Part shown: positions 1 through 7,810 of the stretch, one piece after another
Position numbering within the stretch: the stretch's first letter is position 1
Layout of the letters: the number at the start of each line of letters is the position of its first letter
Translations under genes and position numbers: made by a program
The notes under the pieces: model-generated
The model's input: only the letters and a program-made list of their open reading frames with translations
Told to the model about the DNA's origin: nothing
The model's database searches: none
Source of the DNA: UBA7455 sp026713185
GTDB taxonomy: Bacteria > Pseudomonadota > Gammaproteobacteria > Pseudomonadales > Azotimanducaceae
DNA length: 64,000 nucleotides
Reading direction: 5' to 3'
Assembly (NCBI GenBank): GCA_963665785.1
Contig: OY762456.1
Location: forward strand, 3,658,001-3,722,000

Positions 1-2064
1 GGTTATGTCATATCTGCCGATCATGGCATGGACCAGCCCAGGGCGGCCTACTGGACGTCACTTGGCGCATCTCCACGATGGGTCGAACAACGGCTGGTGG
101 AATCACGTATCGCGGTCGAAGGCGACGACGGCAGGTTGGCCCGTCACCTGGAAGAGAGCGGCGCCTGTGTGACGACTGGTGGTCCCTGGCTCACGGTTAT
201 CGTGTGCGACGACTATCTTCAGGCAAGATTTGCCGACGTTAACAAGCGCCAGCTCAAGGCGAAAGGGGCGTGGATGCTGGTGCGGCCTCGCGGCATGGAG
301 GCGCTGTTCGGACCTGTTTTTCGCGCGGATAAACAGGGATCCTGCTGGGACTGTCTGGCAAACCGTCTGCGCAACCATAAGGAGGCCCACAATTTCCTGC
401 GCCACGTTGCCGGTGAGGAAGCCGCCTTCAGACCCTTCGCAGCAGACCCCGCGGTGCTCGCGGCGATATACGGGTTGATCGCAGCGGAGATCGTCAAATG
501 GCTGGTACTGGACGAGGCGGCCCCGATCCACGACCATGCGATGACGATGCACGTCGGTACATTCGCGAGTTCGAAGCATTCGGTAACGCGCCGGCCCCAG
601 TGTCCGGCCTGCGGCGACGAGTCGTTGCGCCGGCCGGATCGCCCACCGGCGCCGCTGCATTTGAATGCGAGTCCCAAACCCCATCGCAACAGCGGCGGCG
701 CGCGGGCCGTGACACCCGAGGTTACCCTGGCGAAGTACCGACATCTGGTGAGTCCGATCAGCGGCGTCGTAACGTGGCTGGCACGCACCACCGATGAAGG
801 CGACGCCTGGCTTCACGTCTATTGGGCCGGAAGCAACCCCGGCATGAGAAGCCGGAGTCTGAGTTCGCTCCGCCGCAGCCTGCGAAGCAAGAGCGCCGGG
901 AAGGGCAGCACACGGGAACAATCCGAGACCAGCGCACTCTGCGAGGCGATCGAGCGATATTCGGGCGCCTGTAACGGAGACGAGATCCGTGTCCGCAGGC
1001 GATTCATCGATTTCGCGCGAGAAGACGCGGCGATCCATCCCAACGAAGTACAGCTGTTCAGCGACAAACAGCTCGACAACGCCGACAGCATCAATGCGGA
1101 AGGCCACCCGTACAACATCGTCCCGCCGCGTCTCGATCCCAGTACCGAACTCGACTGGACCCCCGTATGGTCCTTCACGCAGCGGCGGCATCGGTACCTG
1201 CCGACCTCGATGCTCTACGGCATGTCACCTGAACAGCGGGGAGCCGATGATCTGATCGCCGATTCCAACGGCTGCGCCGCGGGGAATACCCTGGAGGAGG
1301 CCATCCTGCAGGGATTCTATGAACTGGTCGAGCGCGATGCCTTCGCCATCTGGTGGTACAACGGCCTGAGCGTGCCCGGGGTGGATCTTTCCAGCTTTGA
1401 CGACGATTTTCTGGCATCGGCCGCGGAATACTACGATCGTTACGAGCGGGAGTTGTGGATGCTCGACGTTACGTCCGACATCGGTATTCCTTCGTTCGTT
1501 GCGCTCTCCCGAAAGCTGGACGCGGAAACCGAGGACATCATTTATGGCGCCGGCGCCCATGCCGACCCGCGACTGGCGGCCCTGCGCGCGGTCTGCGAGT
1601 TGAATCAGTGCCTTACCTGGCTGCCGCGTCCCGGAAGAGGCGAACAGCCTGGAAAGCCTCATAAGTCTGGTCCATCCGGTCCACCTGGCCGACCCATGAT
1701 CGACGATCCATTGGCGCTCAACTGGTGGAAGACAGCTCGAATCGCCGATTGTTCCTGGCTGACGCCGTCGCCGGATGCACCCCAAAAGCAAGGCGCCGGG
1801 TACCCGGTGATCGAAACCACGGACACGCGCGACGATGTGGAGCAATGCCGGGCGCTGGTCGAAGCCAGGGGCATGGAGTTCCTCGTACTGGACCAGACCC
1901 GGCCGGACATCGGCATGCCGGTCGTGCGCGTCATCGTGCCGGGCATGCGCCATTTCTGGGCAAGATTCGCACCCGGGCGCCTGTACGACGTGCCTGTCGC
2001 CATGGGCTTGGGCGATCATCCCCTGGCCGAAGCCGATTTGAATCCTGCTCCCGTTATCGCGTAA
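1..2064 (+). CDS. YcaO-type azoline-forming cyclodehydratase, fused C-D protein (5' end outside window)
   Basis: Predicted TOMM-type cyclodehydratase: it uses ATP to turn Cys/Ser/Thr of a leader-bearing precursor into azolines. The frame is open from base 1, so the first in-frame ATG (base 28) is probably internal. Numbering from that ATG, residues 1-200 form the leader-binding E1-like partner domain, with paired cysteines CWDC (106-109) and CPAC (192-195) that would bind zinc. Residues ~235-678 are YcaO, with the nucleotide-binding stretch around GKGSTREQSE (291-300) and SALCEAIERYSG, then SNGCAAGNTLEEA and VERDAF. The C terminus ends NPAPVIA, only loosely like the Pro-rich tail of azoline-forming YcaOs. 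The next gene starts 9 bases on behind GGAGG, so they form an operon. The NHLP precursor with three adjacent cysteines at 3362-3613 is the obvious substrate (inference). Confidence 0.92.
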   Translation, partial: GYVISADHGMDQPRAAYWTSLGASPRWVEQRLVESRIAVEGDDGRLARHLEESGACVTTGGPWLTVIVCDDYLQARFADVNKRQLKAKGAWMLVRPRGMEALFGPVFRADKQGSCWDCLANRLRNHKEAHNFLRHVAGEEAAFRPFAADPAVLAAIYGLIAAEIVKWLVLDEAAPIHDHAMTMHVGTFASSKHSVTRRPQCPACGDESLRRPDRPPAPLHLNASPKPHRNSGGARAVTPEVTLAKYRHLVSPISGVVTWLARTTDEGDAWLHVYWAGSNPGMRSRSLSSLRRSLRSKSAGKGSTREQSETSALCEAIERYSGACNGDEIRVRRRFIDFAREDAAIHPNEVQLFSDKQLDNADSINAEGHPYNIVPPRLDPSTELDWTPVWSFTQRRHRYLPTSMLYGMSPEQRGADDLIADSNGCAAGNTLEEAILQGFYELVERDAFAIWWYNGLSVPGVDLSSFDDDFLASAAEYYDRYERELWMLDVTSDIGIPSFVALSRKLDAETEDIIYGAGAHADPRLAALRAVCELNQCLTWLPRPGRGEQPGKPHKSGPSGPPGRPMIDDPLALNWWKTARIADCSWLTPSPDAPQKQGAGYPVIETTDTRDDVEQCRALVEARGMEFLVLDQTRPDIGMPVVRVIVPGMRHFWARFAPGRLYDVPVAMGLGDHPLAEADLNPAPVIA

Positions 2065-2073
2065 GGAGGCAAT

Positions 2074-3207
2074 ATGAATATCGACGAAGCTGTCATGCTT
2101 ACCCAGGATCGTCTCGCCGAAGAGGGCGGCACGATGGCAGAACTGCTTGGACGCTTTCGGAGCAAAATTTCCTCTACGCTTATCGGGGAGCGGGATTGGG
2201 GGCGAATACTGGACCGGGCAAAGCGACTTCCCATCACCATGGGCGCCCAGCCTTTCGGTTTTGAACTGCCCCTGCATGACAGCCGGCCCGTGGCGGATTT
2301 CGGCGTCTCGCTGTCAAGCGGAAACCGGTCAGGCAGTTTTTTCGAAGAGAGGGCGCGGACCGAAGAAGCGGATGAGACCGCAGGAGCGGTGAAGCGGTTG
2401 TTCAGGGAAATGGAAGCTCAAAATTCGCCCCTGCAGGAGATTGTGGGGCGTAAATTGATGCTGGAGTATGACATCGGTTCGGCGCCGGACAGCAGGAATT
2501 CGCTTCCGGGCATTTTCCTTCGGCCCAACGAACGAACATTGTTCGGTAGAGGCAGTCTCCAGGATGATGTCGGCATCGTGGTCGACGCCCTCGTTTCCTG
2601 TGTCGGCTGGGAAAAAAACGCTGCTGAAAGCAAAAAGGCCAAAGAGGTTTACATGGCGCAGCCGGAAGACACGCGCCTGGATTCCTTCGGCGTATTTCCG
2701 TCCCGGGAACGCTCGGTCCGTCTGGCGATAATGGGTCTAAACGTGCAGGAAGGGGTTTGCTCTTTTCTTGAAAACACCGGGTGGCCGGGGCGAATCCCGG
2801 AGGTCGATTCCGTGATTACGCGCTTCAGGGAACGCACGGACATCGTGAGCGTCGGGGTGAATGTCGATGTGCGAGCAGATGGACTGGGACCGACGCTCGG
2901 TATCACGCCCATTGTCAAGCAAAGATACACACAGGAATCCCGCTACTGGATAGACGGCATGACCGATTGGGACCCCGTTCTGGATGCACTGGGCTACGAG
3001 GACTTTGTCGTTCCGGAGAAGCTTGCGGCCCTTGCGAACTGGGCGTCGAAACCGGAAATACTGTTCGCCAGGACCGGTTCCTTTGTGTTGTTGCGCGGCA
3101 TACACCACATAAAGCTGGTCATAACCGGAAACAAGCTGGAGAAGGTCAAGGCCTATCTGTTTATGGTGCTTTCTGGCGCGATCTCGCAACAAATGGGGTC
3201 GGAGTAA
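2074..3207 (+). CDS. Uncharacterised RiPP-cluster protein, 377 aa (paralogue of the remnant at 4219-4446)
   Basis: I cannot assign a named family. The start is well supported by TAAGGAGGCAATATG directly after the YcaO stop. No signal peptide or membrane segment is visible. Recognisable stretches are VGVNVDVRADGLGPTLGI in the second half and a C-terminal block, LLRGIHHIKLV followed by KAYLFMVLSG. The last block recurs as LLQRIHHVKLV and KAYVFMVLSG in the minus-strand remnant beside the Rieske fragment, so the cluster once held two copies. From memory, similar HIK/KAYL C termini occur in unnamed proteins near nitrile-hydratase-leader peptides; this is unchecked. The last residues, MGSE and the stop, come from the palindromic repeat inserted here, and the remnant copy runs about eleven residues further after LSG. 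The native C terminus was therefore probably replaced. Confidence 0.85.
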   Translation: MNIDEAVMLTQDRLAEEGGTMAELLGRFRSKISSTLIGERDWGRILDRAKRLPITMGAQPFGFELPLHDSRPVADFGVSLSSGNRSGSFFEERARTEEADETAGAVKRLFREMEAQNSPLQEIVGRKLMLEYDIGSAPDSRNSLPGIFLRPNERTLFGRGSLQDDVGIVVDALVSCVGWEKNAAESKKAKEVYMAQPEDTRLDSFGVFPSRERSVRLAIMGLNVQEGVCSFLENTGWPGRIPEVDSVITRFRERTDIVSVGVNVDVRADGLGPTLGITPIVKQRYTQESRYWIDGMTDWDPVLDALGYEDFVVPEKLAALANWASKPEILFARTGSFVLLRGIHHIKLVITGNKLEKVKAYLFMVLSGAISQQMGSE

Positions 3208-3276
3208 AGTGCCGGAGTAAAATGTCCCGCTTTTGTCGCAATGTTGCGTTTTACTCCGGCACTTTACTCCGACCCC
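3195..3276. repeat. Palindromic repeat, copy A
   Basis: 82-bp imperfect palindrome. The arms run from GGGGTCGGAGTAAAGTGCCG to the complementary CGGCACTTTACTCCGACCCC around a unique centre containing CCCGCTTTTGTCGCAATG. Further copies lie at 9108, 11999 and 14907. This copy overlaps the 3' end of the 377-aa gene and supplies its stop codon. The long hairpin could also end transcription between the converging genes. Confidence 0.9.
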
Positions 3277-3361
3277 ACTAATCCGGCCAGGACGATAGGG
3301 GGGAATCTACATCTTCTCGATCATATGAACGCCAGGATATACCGGCGTTATGAATACTGAT

Positions 3362-3613
3362 TTACCAGCAGCAGCAGAGGCCGGCTGAAACGGCTTCGAG
3401 TTGCTCCTCGGTGATGTTCGCATCCGGGGGCAACGAGATATGCACCGTCTGCATGTCGCTCTCGTGGACCTGGATCGACATCGATTCAGGCATCGTAATG
3501 TCCAATTCTTTGCAAATGGCCGACTTCGGGTCTGCGATCAGTTCCTGCCGGAACCCTGAATCCAGCGAGGATTTCTCGACAATCTGTTTCAACATTTCAT
3601 CGCCGCTTCTCAT
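3362..3613 (-). CDS. RiPP precursor: nitrile-hydratase-like leader (NHLP) with LCCCW core
   Basis: 83-aa precursor of the NHLP (proteusin/TOMM) type. I chose the ATG at 3613 because AAGGAG sits five bases before it; an in-frame ATG 33 bases upstream has no such site. The leader resembles the nitrile hydratase alpha subunit: FRQELIADPKSAICKELDI, then MPESMSIQVHESDMQTVHIS and LPPD. It ends ITEEQLEAVSAG, a classic double-Gly-like (AG) cleavage site after residue 78. What remains is L79-C80-C81-C82-W83 and the stop. Three consecutive TGC codons followed by TGG leave little doubt about the core. The cluster's YcaO would make up to three azoline/thiazole rings from the cysteines, and the split halogenase could act on the terminal Trp (inference). 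It is the last gene of the minus-strand operon. Confidence 0.93.
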   Translation of the reverse strand: MRSGDEMLKQIVEKSSLDSGFRQELIADPKSAICKELDITMPESMSIQVHESDMQTVHISLPPDANITEEQLEAVSAGLCCCW

Positions 3614-3730
3614 AACTTCTCCTTCTTCGAATGACAGATAAACCAACGAAAGCCCAGTCTTGCCTGGGAATCTTCCCCTGTAACGATGATCAAATTACTA
3701 ACTGATTTTTACTGATAAAATTCCAATATG

Positions 3731-4219
3731 TCAAGCAAACAGTATCCCAAATATTTCCGCTGAAGGTAGTTCGAAAAGCGGAAAATTCTTAGTCGACACA
3801 TTACCAAAATGACGATTCTTGTTAATCGCCAACAAATTGCCATCGTTACCGTATGTCCATGCGTGAAAAGGGCACGAAAAGCGAGCCTTCGACCCACGCC
3901 CTTCAGGTACTATCATATTCCCTCGATGTCGACAGACGTTTGCGTATGCCCGAAAATGACCTTCACCATCTCGAACCATCAGTATCGGGACACCTGTTGC
4001 ATTGTCTGCCCAATATGTATTGGGTTCCGGCAGAGCGGATGAAAAGCCCATCAACAGAGGGGTATTTCGAAAAAAAACATCCTGCTCCAGCGTTAAAAGT
4101 TGCGGGCAAGTGAAATCCGACATCGGTGCACGCATGATACCGCCCGCATCGGTAGTCGTACCGCTCTCAATATGCTCGACAAGAGCAATCAAAATGCTGG
4201 TTTGTTCAGATTTGTCCAC
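3731..4219 (-). pseudogene. Rieske [2Fe-2S] oxygenase, N-terminal fragment only
   Basis: The frame starts at GTG 4219, behind GGAGGAT, and overlaps by one base the stop of the preceding gene remnant (TAGTG), so it was translationally coupled. The 162 residues contain a complete Rieske cluster-binding motif, C96-R-H98 and C116-PF-H119, followed by AWTY. The protein stops at LPSAEIFGILFA, where ring-hydroxylating-oxygenase alpha subunits continue with about 250 residues carrying the mononuclear iron site. I see no catalytic domain downstream: the next ~115 bases are AT-rich and lead straight to the precursor. It is either a decayed oxygenase or, less likely, a stand-alone Rieske protein. Its operon position points to an oxidative tailoring step in peptide maturation. 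Confidence 0.8.
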
Positions 4220-4446
4220 TAATCCAGATCCTCCAATGTGAATCCATTGATTCTTGACACATACAGTAATTTATTAACCACTCCGGAAAGTACCATAAAT
4301 ACATAGGCTTTGCCTTTTCGTAGACGATTGTCCGTTGTGACCAACTTCACATGATGAATTCTCTGTAGCAAAATATAACGTCTGGAGCTTGCAAATAGCG
4401 GGATCGGTTTCGAAACCCAGTCGGCAAACGCCTTGATCTTATCGGA
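4219..4446 (-). pseudogene. C-terminal remnant of a second copy of the 377-aa RiPP protein
   Basis: Translating 4446 down to the TAG at 4219-4221 gives 75 residues. They align without gaps to the C terminus of the 377-aa protein: DKIKAFADWVSKP against EKLAALANWASKP, LLQRIHHVKLVTTDNRL against LLRGIHHIKLVITGNKL, and KAYVFMVLSG against KAYLFMVLSG. The missing ~310 N-terminal residues are nowhere in the window. The homology begins about 40 bases after the halogenase stop and in the same frame, so a deletion probably removed the 5' part. The last codon overlaps the GTG of the Rieske fragment. Unlike the plus-strand copy, it keeps the tail INGFTLEDLD. Confidence 0.82.
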
Positions 4447-4485
4447 AAAACCGGTCGTTCTGTTTGACCGGAGACTGAAGAGTGG

Positions 4486-4878
4486 TTAGTGCCCAAGACC
4501 CTGGGACATCTGGGCATAACTTGTGAGAGGTAAGCCGCACATCCGATTCCAGTCCGCCTTGTCGATGACCGGCTGGTTCAATAGTTCAATCATTTCGTCG
4601 AATTTGCGCAGCGCGGAGCAATGCACCACCTCGGGGTCCGTTACCTTGCGGTGTTGTGGCCAGGCGTGGTCACGCGCGTGGCGCCAAAACCCACTGTCGT
4701 ACCTTGAGCCACAGGAATAGTGCCAACCGACAAACAGGCCGTAGCAGAGCATGTTGTTGACGAGGAATCGATTGACCACCGGCGCGTCGCGCTCAAGATG
4801 CTCCACGGGACGGCTTAGACGTGTATTGAGAATCATCCCAATCTGCAACTGGGCGGATACAATGGCCGTTGCCTCTAA
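4486..4878 (-). pseudogene. Flavin-dependent tryptophan halogenase, C-terminal part (split by IS)
   Basis: The 130 codons read LEATAIVSAQLQIGMIL and later WHYSCGSRYDSGFWRHAR, which match the C-terminal half of tryptophan halogenases (EPLEATAI... and an HY..R...FW region). It directly continues the N-terminal part at 6786-7670 when the insertion element is removed. Its first Leu codon (TTA, TAA on the plus strand) is the duplicated target triplet. The rebuilt protein is about 424 aa, shorter than the ~500-540 aa of free-tryptophan halogenases. As it stands, this piece has no start codon or ribosome-binding site of its own that belongs to the gene. Confidence 0.85.
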
Positions 4879-4901
4879 GGGTCGACGCAAAAATAACATC
4901 C
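4879..4901 (+). repeat. IS terminal inverted repeat, left
   Basis: This 23-bp end matches the complement of 6763-6785 at 16 of 23 positions by eye, including CGCAA and AATAA. The 3-bp duplication TAA lies just outside it. Confidence 0.75.
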
Positions 4902-5013
4902 TCTAAAACGTCTTAATACTGCCGCATCAGGGATCTCTTGATATTGTCCTTGGCGTTGTATTTCGCGCTATTTAGCGTCTTTTTTGATGCTGATCCATTG
5001 TTAAGTCATCATA

Positions 5014-5058
5014 ATTATGTCACCATTACGCTTATTATAATCGTAATGGTGACATAAT
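5014..5058 (+). promoter_or_regulatory. Perfect 17-bp inverted repeat abutting the transposase start codon
   Basis: ATTATGTCACCATTACG (5014-5030) and its exact complement (5042-5058) are separated by 11 bases, and the transposase ATG follows at once. As RNA it would be a strong hairpin covering the place where a ribosome-binding site should be, and none is visible outside it. As DNA it could be an operator for autoregulation. Either role would hold transposase expression down; both are inference. Confidence 0.7.
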
Positions 5059-6758
5059 ATGCGTCCTTCCGAATTCTCTACCGATCACCTCACCACCTTG
5101 TTGCGTCGACAAACTATCGCAACCATGCCCGAATTGATGGCGGCGCTGGGTACCGATGCCAAACGAACCGTGTTTCGTAAACTCAGGACGCTGGCTTACC
5201 GTAGCAGTTATTCGCATCGTGGCCGCTATTACACACTCGATGAGTTAACCCACTTCGATGCGCTCGGTCTGTGGTCCTACCAGGATGTTTGGTTTTCGAG
5301 CCATGACACCTTGCTGACGACCGCCGCCGAGATGGTGCAAGCGTCGGACGCTGGCTATTTTGTCGACGAACTGGACAACGTGCTCCATGTCGGGACCAAA
5401 GACGTGTTGCGCAAACTGGTTCTTGACGTACGCCTGACACGGGAGCAACTCACCGGGCAATTCCTGTATTGTGCCGCTGCGCCGGGGCGTAAAACACAGC
5501 AGTTGCGGCGTCGCCGCGCGCTGCTGGCCGAACCGGGTATCGCCAAGGCGTTCCCCGGTGCAGACGTGATCCCGGATGAACTCAGCGCGGCGCTGGTGTT
5601 GTTTGTCAGCTTACTCGACGAGCAGCAGCGCCGTCTCTATGCGGGGCTTGAGTCGTTGAAGAGCGGGCGTGGTGGCGACCAACGCATGGCCGACCTCATC
5701 GGACTCGATAGGGGCACCATCGCCCGCGGACGGCGTGAGTTGTTGGCACAGGATGTGGCGTTTGATCGGGTGCGCCGGGCGGGTGGTGGACGTCCGTCGG
5801 TGGAAAAAAAACGCCGGAAGTCATCGCCAAAATCCAGGCGCTGATGGCGCATGAGACCGCGGGGGATCCCATCAGCGGTCTGAAGTGGACCCGGCGCACT
5901 ACCGAGCGCATTGCCACTGAGTTGCGCGCGCTGGGTATCGAGATCTGCGCTCGTAGCGTTGCCCGGCTACTCAAACAAATGGACTTTTCGCTTCGGGTCA
6001 ACCACAAGCAGCGTTGTTGCGGGACGCCACACCCCAACCGCGACGCCCAATTTGAGCGTATCTCCGCATTGCGCGAACGTTGTGCCACACAAGGCAGCCC
6101 CATCATCAGCATCGATACCAAGAAAAAGGAGTTGGTCGGCGCGTTCAAAAACCCCGGCGCCAAGTGGGACCGCGAACCGGTGCGCGTTAACGACCACGAC
6201 TTCCGCTCTGATGCTGATGCCCGCGCCGTGCCGTATGGCATCTACGATGTTCAGGCTAACCTGGGCACGGTGTTCGTGAGTACCTCCCACGACACCCCCG
6301 GGTTCGCCGTCGACTGTGTCGAGACGTGGTGGCGCACCGAGGGTTGTCAGCGTTATGTCGAGGCCAGGCACCTGACGATCCTCGCTGACGGCGGTGGCAG
6401 CAACGGTTGCGTTTGTCGCGCTTGGAAGTACGGTCTACAACACCAGCTCTGTAATAGGCATGGACTCACCGTTACCGTCGCTCACTATCCGACCGGTGCT
6501 TCAAAGTGGAATCCGATTGAACATCGACTGTTCAGCGAAATCAGCAAGCACTGGGCTGGACAGCCGCTCGACAGCCTTGAAACTATCCTCAACTACATCC
6601 GTACAACCACCACTGCCACCGGTCTGCGCGTTCGTGCCGAACAGTTGTGCAAGGTCTACCCCAAGGGCATTAAAATTACCGATGCCCAAATGAAGCAACT
6701 GAAAGTCACCAAGGACAAGGACCTCCCCCGATGGAACTACACCATCCAGCCTGCTTAA
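5059..6758 (+). CDS. ISAzo13-family transposase, probable programmed -1 frameshift
   Basis: Two overlapping frames form one protein. The first (5059-5844) carries the N-terminal DNA-binding part with a helix-turn-helix, MADLIGLDRGTIARGRRELL. The second runs to 6758 and holds the DDE nuclease: SIDTKKKELVGAFKNPG, ILADGGGSNG and SKWNPIEHRLFS. At 5804-5811 a run of eight A follows GTGG. Slipping back one base turns the zero-frame ending into PEVIAKIQALMAHETAG, which continues the family sequence. The slip comes before the zero-frame stop at 5842-5844, and the ATG at 5844 is therefore internal. A plain indel mutation in the A run would look the same. The gene opposes the halogenase it interrupts. 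Confidence 0.88.
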
Positions 6759-6762
6759 TATC

Positions 6763-6785
6763 GGAACTTATTCTTGCGCGGGTCC
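6763..6785 (-). repeat. IS terminal inverted repeat, right
   Basis: Partner of the left end at 4879-4901. It begins 5 bases after the transposase stop. Read into the neighbouring halogenase, it supplies the false C terminus GPAQE. Confidence 0.75.
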
Positions 6786-7670
6786 TAAGGGCTCCATAAA
6801 GGCCGCGGCGTTACCGATGCGGGCCACCGCGCCATCGTAAATCTCGCGGTGGACGTAATTGGGAAACGGGATGACGGCGCGTTGCTCGAATTCCGATACA
6901 CCATTGATTTCAAGGAACGTGTTAAAGTCCGATTCGACTTCGGCAAGGCTGGAAACATCGCGGTTGAAGATGTACCCGTAGGACGTGTGTGCCGTAAGCG
7001 GAATGCCGAAGATCCAACCATGCGGACGTGCAACCGCGCGGGTATAGGTATGTTGCAGCACCGGCTCATCCTGCTTTTCCTCGATGATTGCCGGACAGCG
7101 GCGGATGACGGCTGTATTGGTGGGGATAAACGAAATGTCGATGTGCCGGTCGGGAAGGAGTTCCTTGGGGAATCCCCGCGCATCGAAGACCAGATCGTAG
7201 CGTACCGGCGCACAGTCCTCAAACTCCACCTGCGCGCCGCCATCCACCCTGGTGATATTGAGCACATTCGCATCGATATGGCGCGCGCGTGTGCTTTCTT
7301 GCAGCAACTCCCCCATCAAGTCGGCAGCCAAGTGGTAGGCATAGGATACCTGTTGCGGCGCGAAGTAGTGGGTGAAGTCATGAGTGCGCCGCCCCCATCC
7401 CTCGAATTCAATTCCATACTTGCGCGTTCCCTGCACGCGCCGCTGGATGGTTTCGTGGGGCAAATTTGTCAGGTGCTGCAACTGGTCAACCAGGGTCGGC
7501 CAACTGCCTTCGCCCACCCCAATGACCGGGATGCGAGAGTCATATATGTGGTGCAGTTCATGATCCGGGTCAGGGTGAAGACGCGTGACACTGGCGGCTG
7601 CCAGGGAACCTGCGGTTCCCCGACCAACCACAGCGATGTTCTTTAATGAATTACTGCCGGGTTGAATCAA
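6786..7670 (-). pseudogene. Flavin-dependent tryptophan halogenase, N-terminal part (split by IS)
   Basis: 295 codons of the tryptophan halogenase family. FAD-binding sequence IAVVGRGTAGSLAAASV lies at the N terminus (GxGxxG as GRGTAG). GVGEGSWPTLVDQL follows, then KYGIEFEGW with a possible catalytic lysine, then GWIFGIPL, which corresponds to the halogenase WxWxIP motif with Phe in the second Trp position. The gene stops at GNAAAFMEPL, where the insertion element begins. The opening frame has no ATG, so TTG at 7670 is the likely start, with only a weak ribosome-binding site. As first gene of the minus-strand operon it would have preceded the Rieske and precursor genes. Given the Trp at the precursor's C terminus, peptidyl-Trp halogenation is the natural proposal (inference). 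Confidence 0.88.
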
Positions 7671-7810
7671 ACCAGATGATTTTCACGTGTGTCGATTGAT
7701 TGCTGTATTTAACCATAAAGGTGGCAGAATTGAATAGTTGATTCTAATATGAAATGGCTCTGAACAAACGGGGTCGACCCAAGGTGACTGTGCTACCTGA
7801 TCCCTTTATC
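7671..7810. other. Intergenic stretch upstream of the halogenase
   Basis: 140 bases between the halogenase start and the transposase-like gene. It should hold the promoter of the RiPP operon but no convincing -35/-10 pair was found. GGGGTCGACCC at 7778-7788 echoes the ends of the palindromic repeats. Confidence 0.4.

Larger units (their letters stand above)
4879..6785 (+). mobile_element. ISAzo13-family insertion sequence, complete, 1907 bp
   Basis: The ends are 23-bp imperfect inverted repeats: GGGTCGACGCAAAAATAACA at the left, and GGACCCGCGCAAGAATAAGT when the right end is read on the minus strand. They share GG and the CGCAA-AATAA core. The element is flanked by TAA at 4876-4878 and at 6786-6788, a 3-bp target duplication, which fits my memory of this family. 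It encodes one transposase read across a -1 frameshift. It lies inside the halogenase gene in the opposite orientation. Clean ends and an intact transposase suggest a recent insertion. Confidence 0.88.

Noticed and set aside
103..1191. Long minus-strand frame opposite the YcaO gene
   Set aside because: It is a GC-rich shadow of a clearly conserved coding region on the plus strand.
2074..3207. Assignment of the 377-aa protein as a cyanobactin-type (PatF/TruF/LynF) prenyltransferase
   Set aside because: Its position beside a TOMM cyclodehydratase suggested it, but I could find none of the sequence blocks I remember from that family.
5844..6758. A separate second gene in the insertion element starting at ATG 5844
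   Set aside because: The conserved transposase sequence continues upstream of this ATG in the same frame, back to the A8 run, so one frameshifted protein explains it better.
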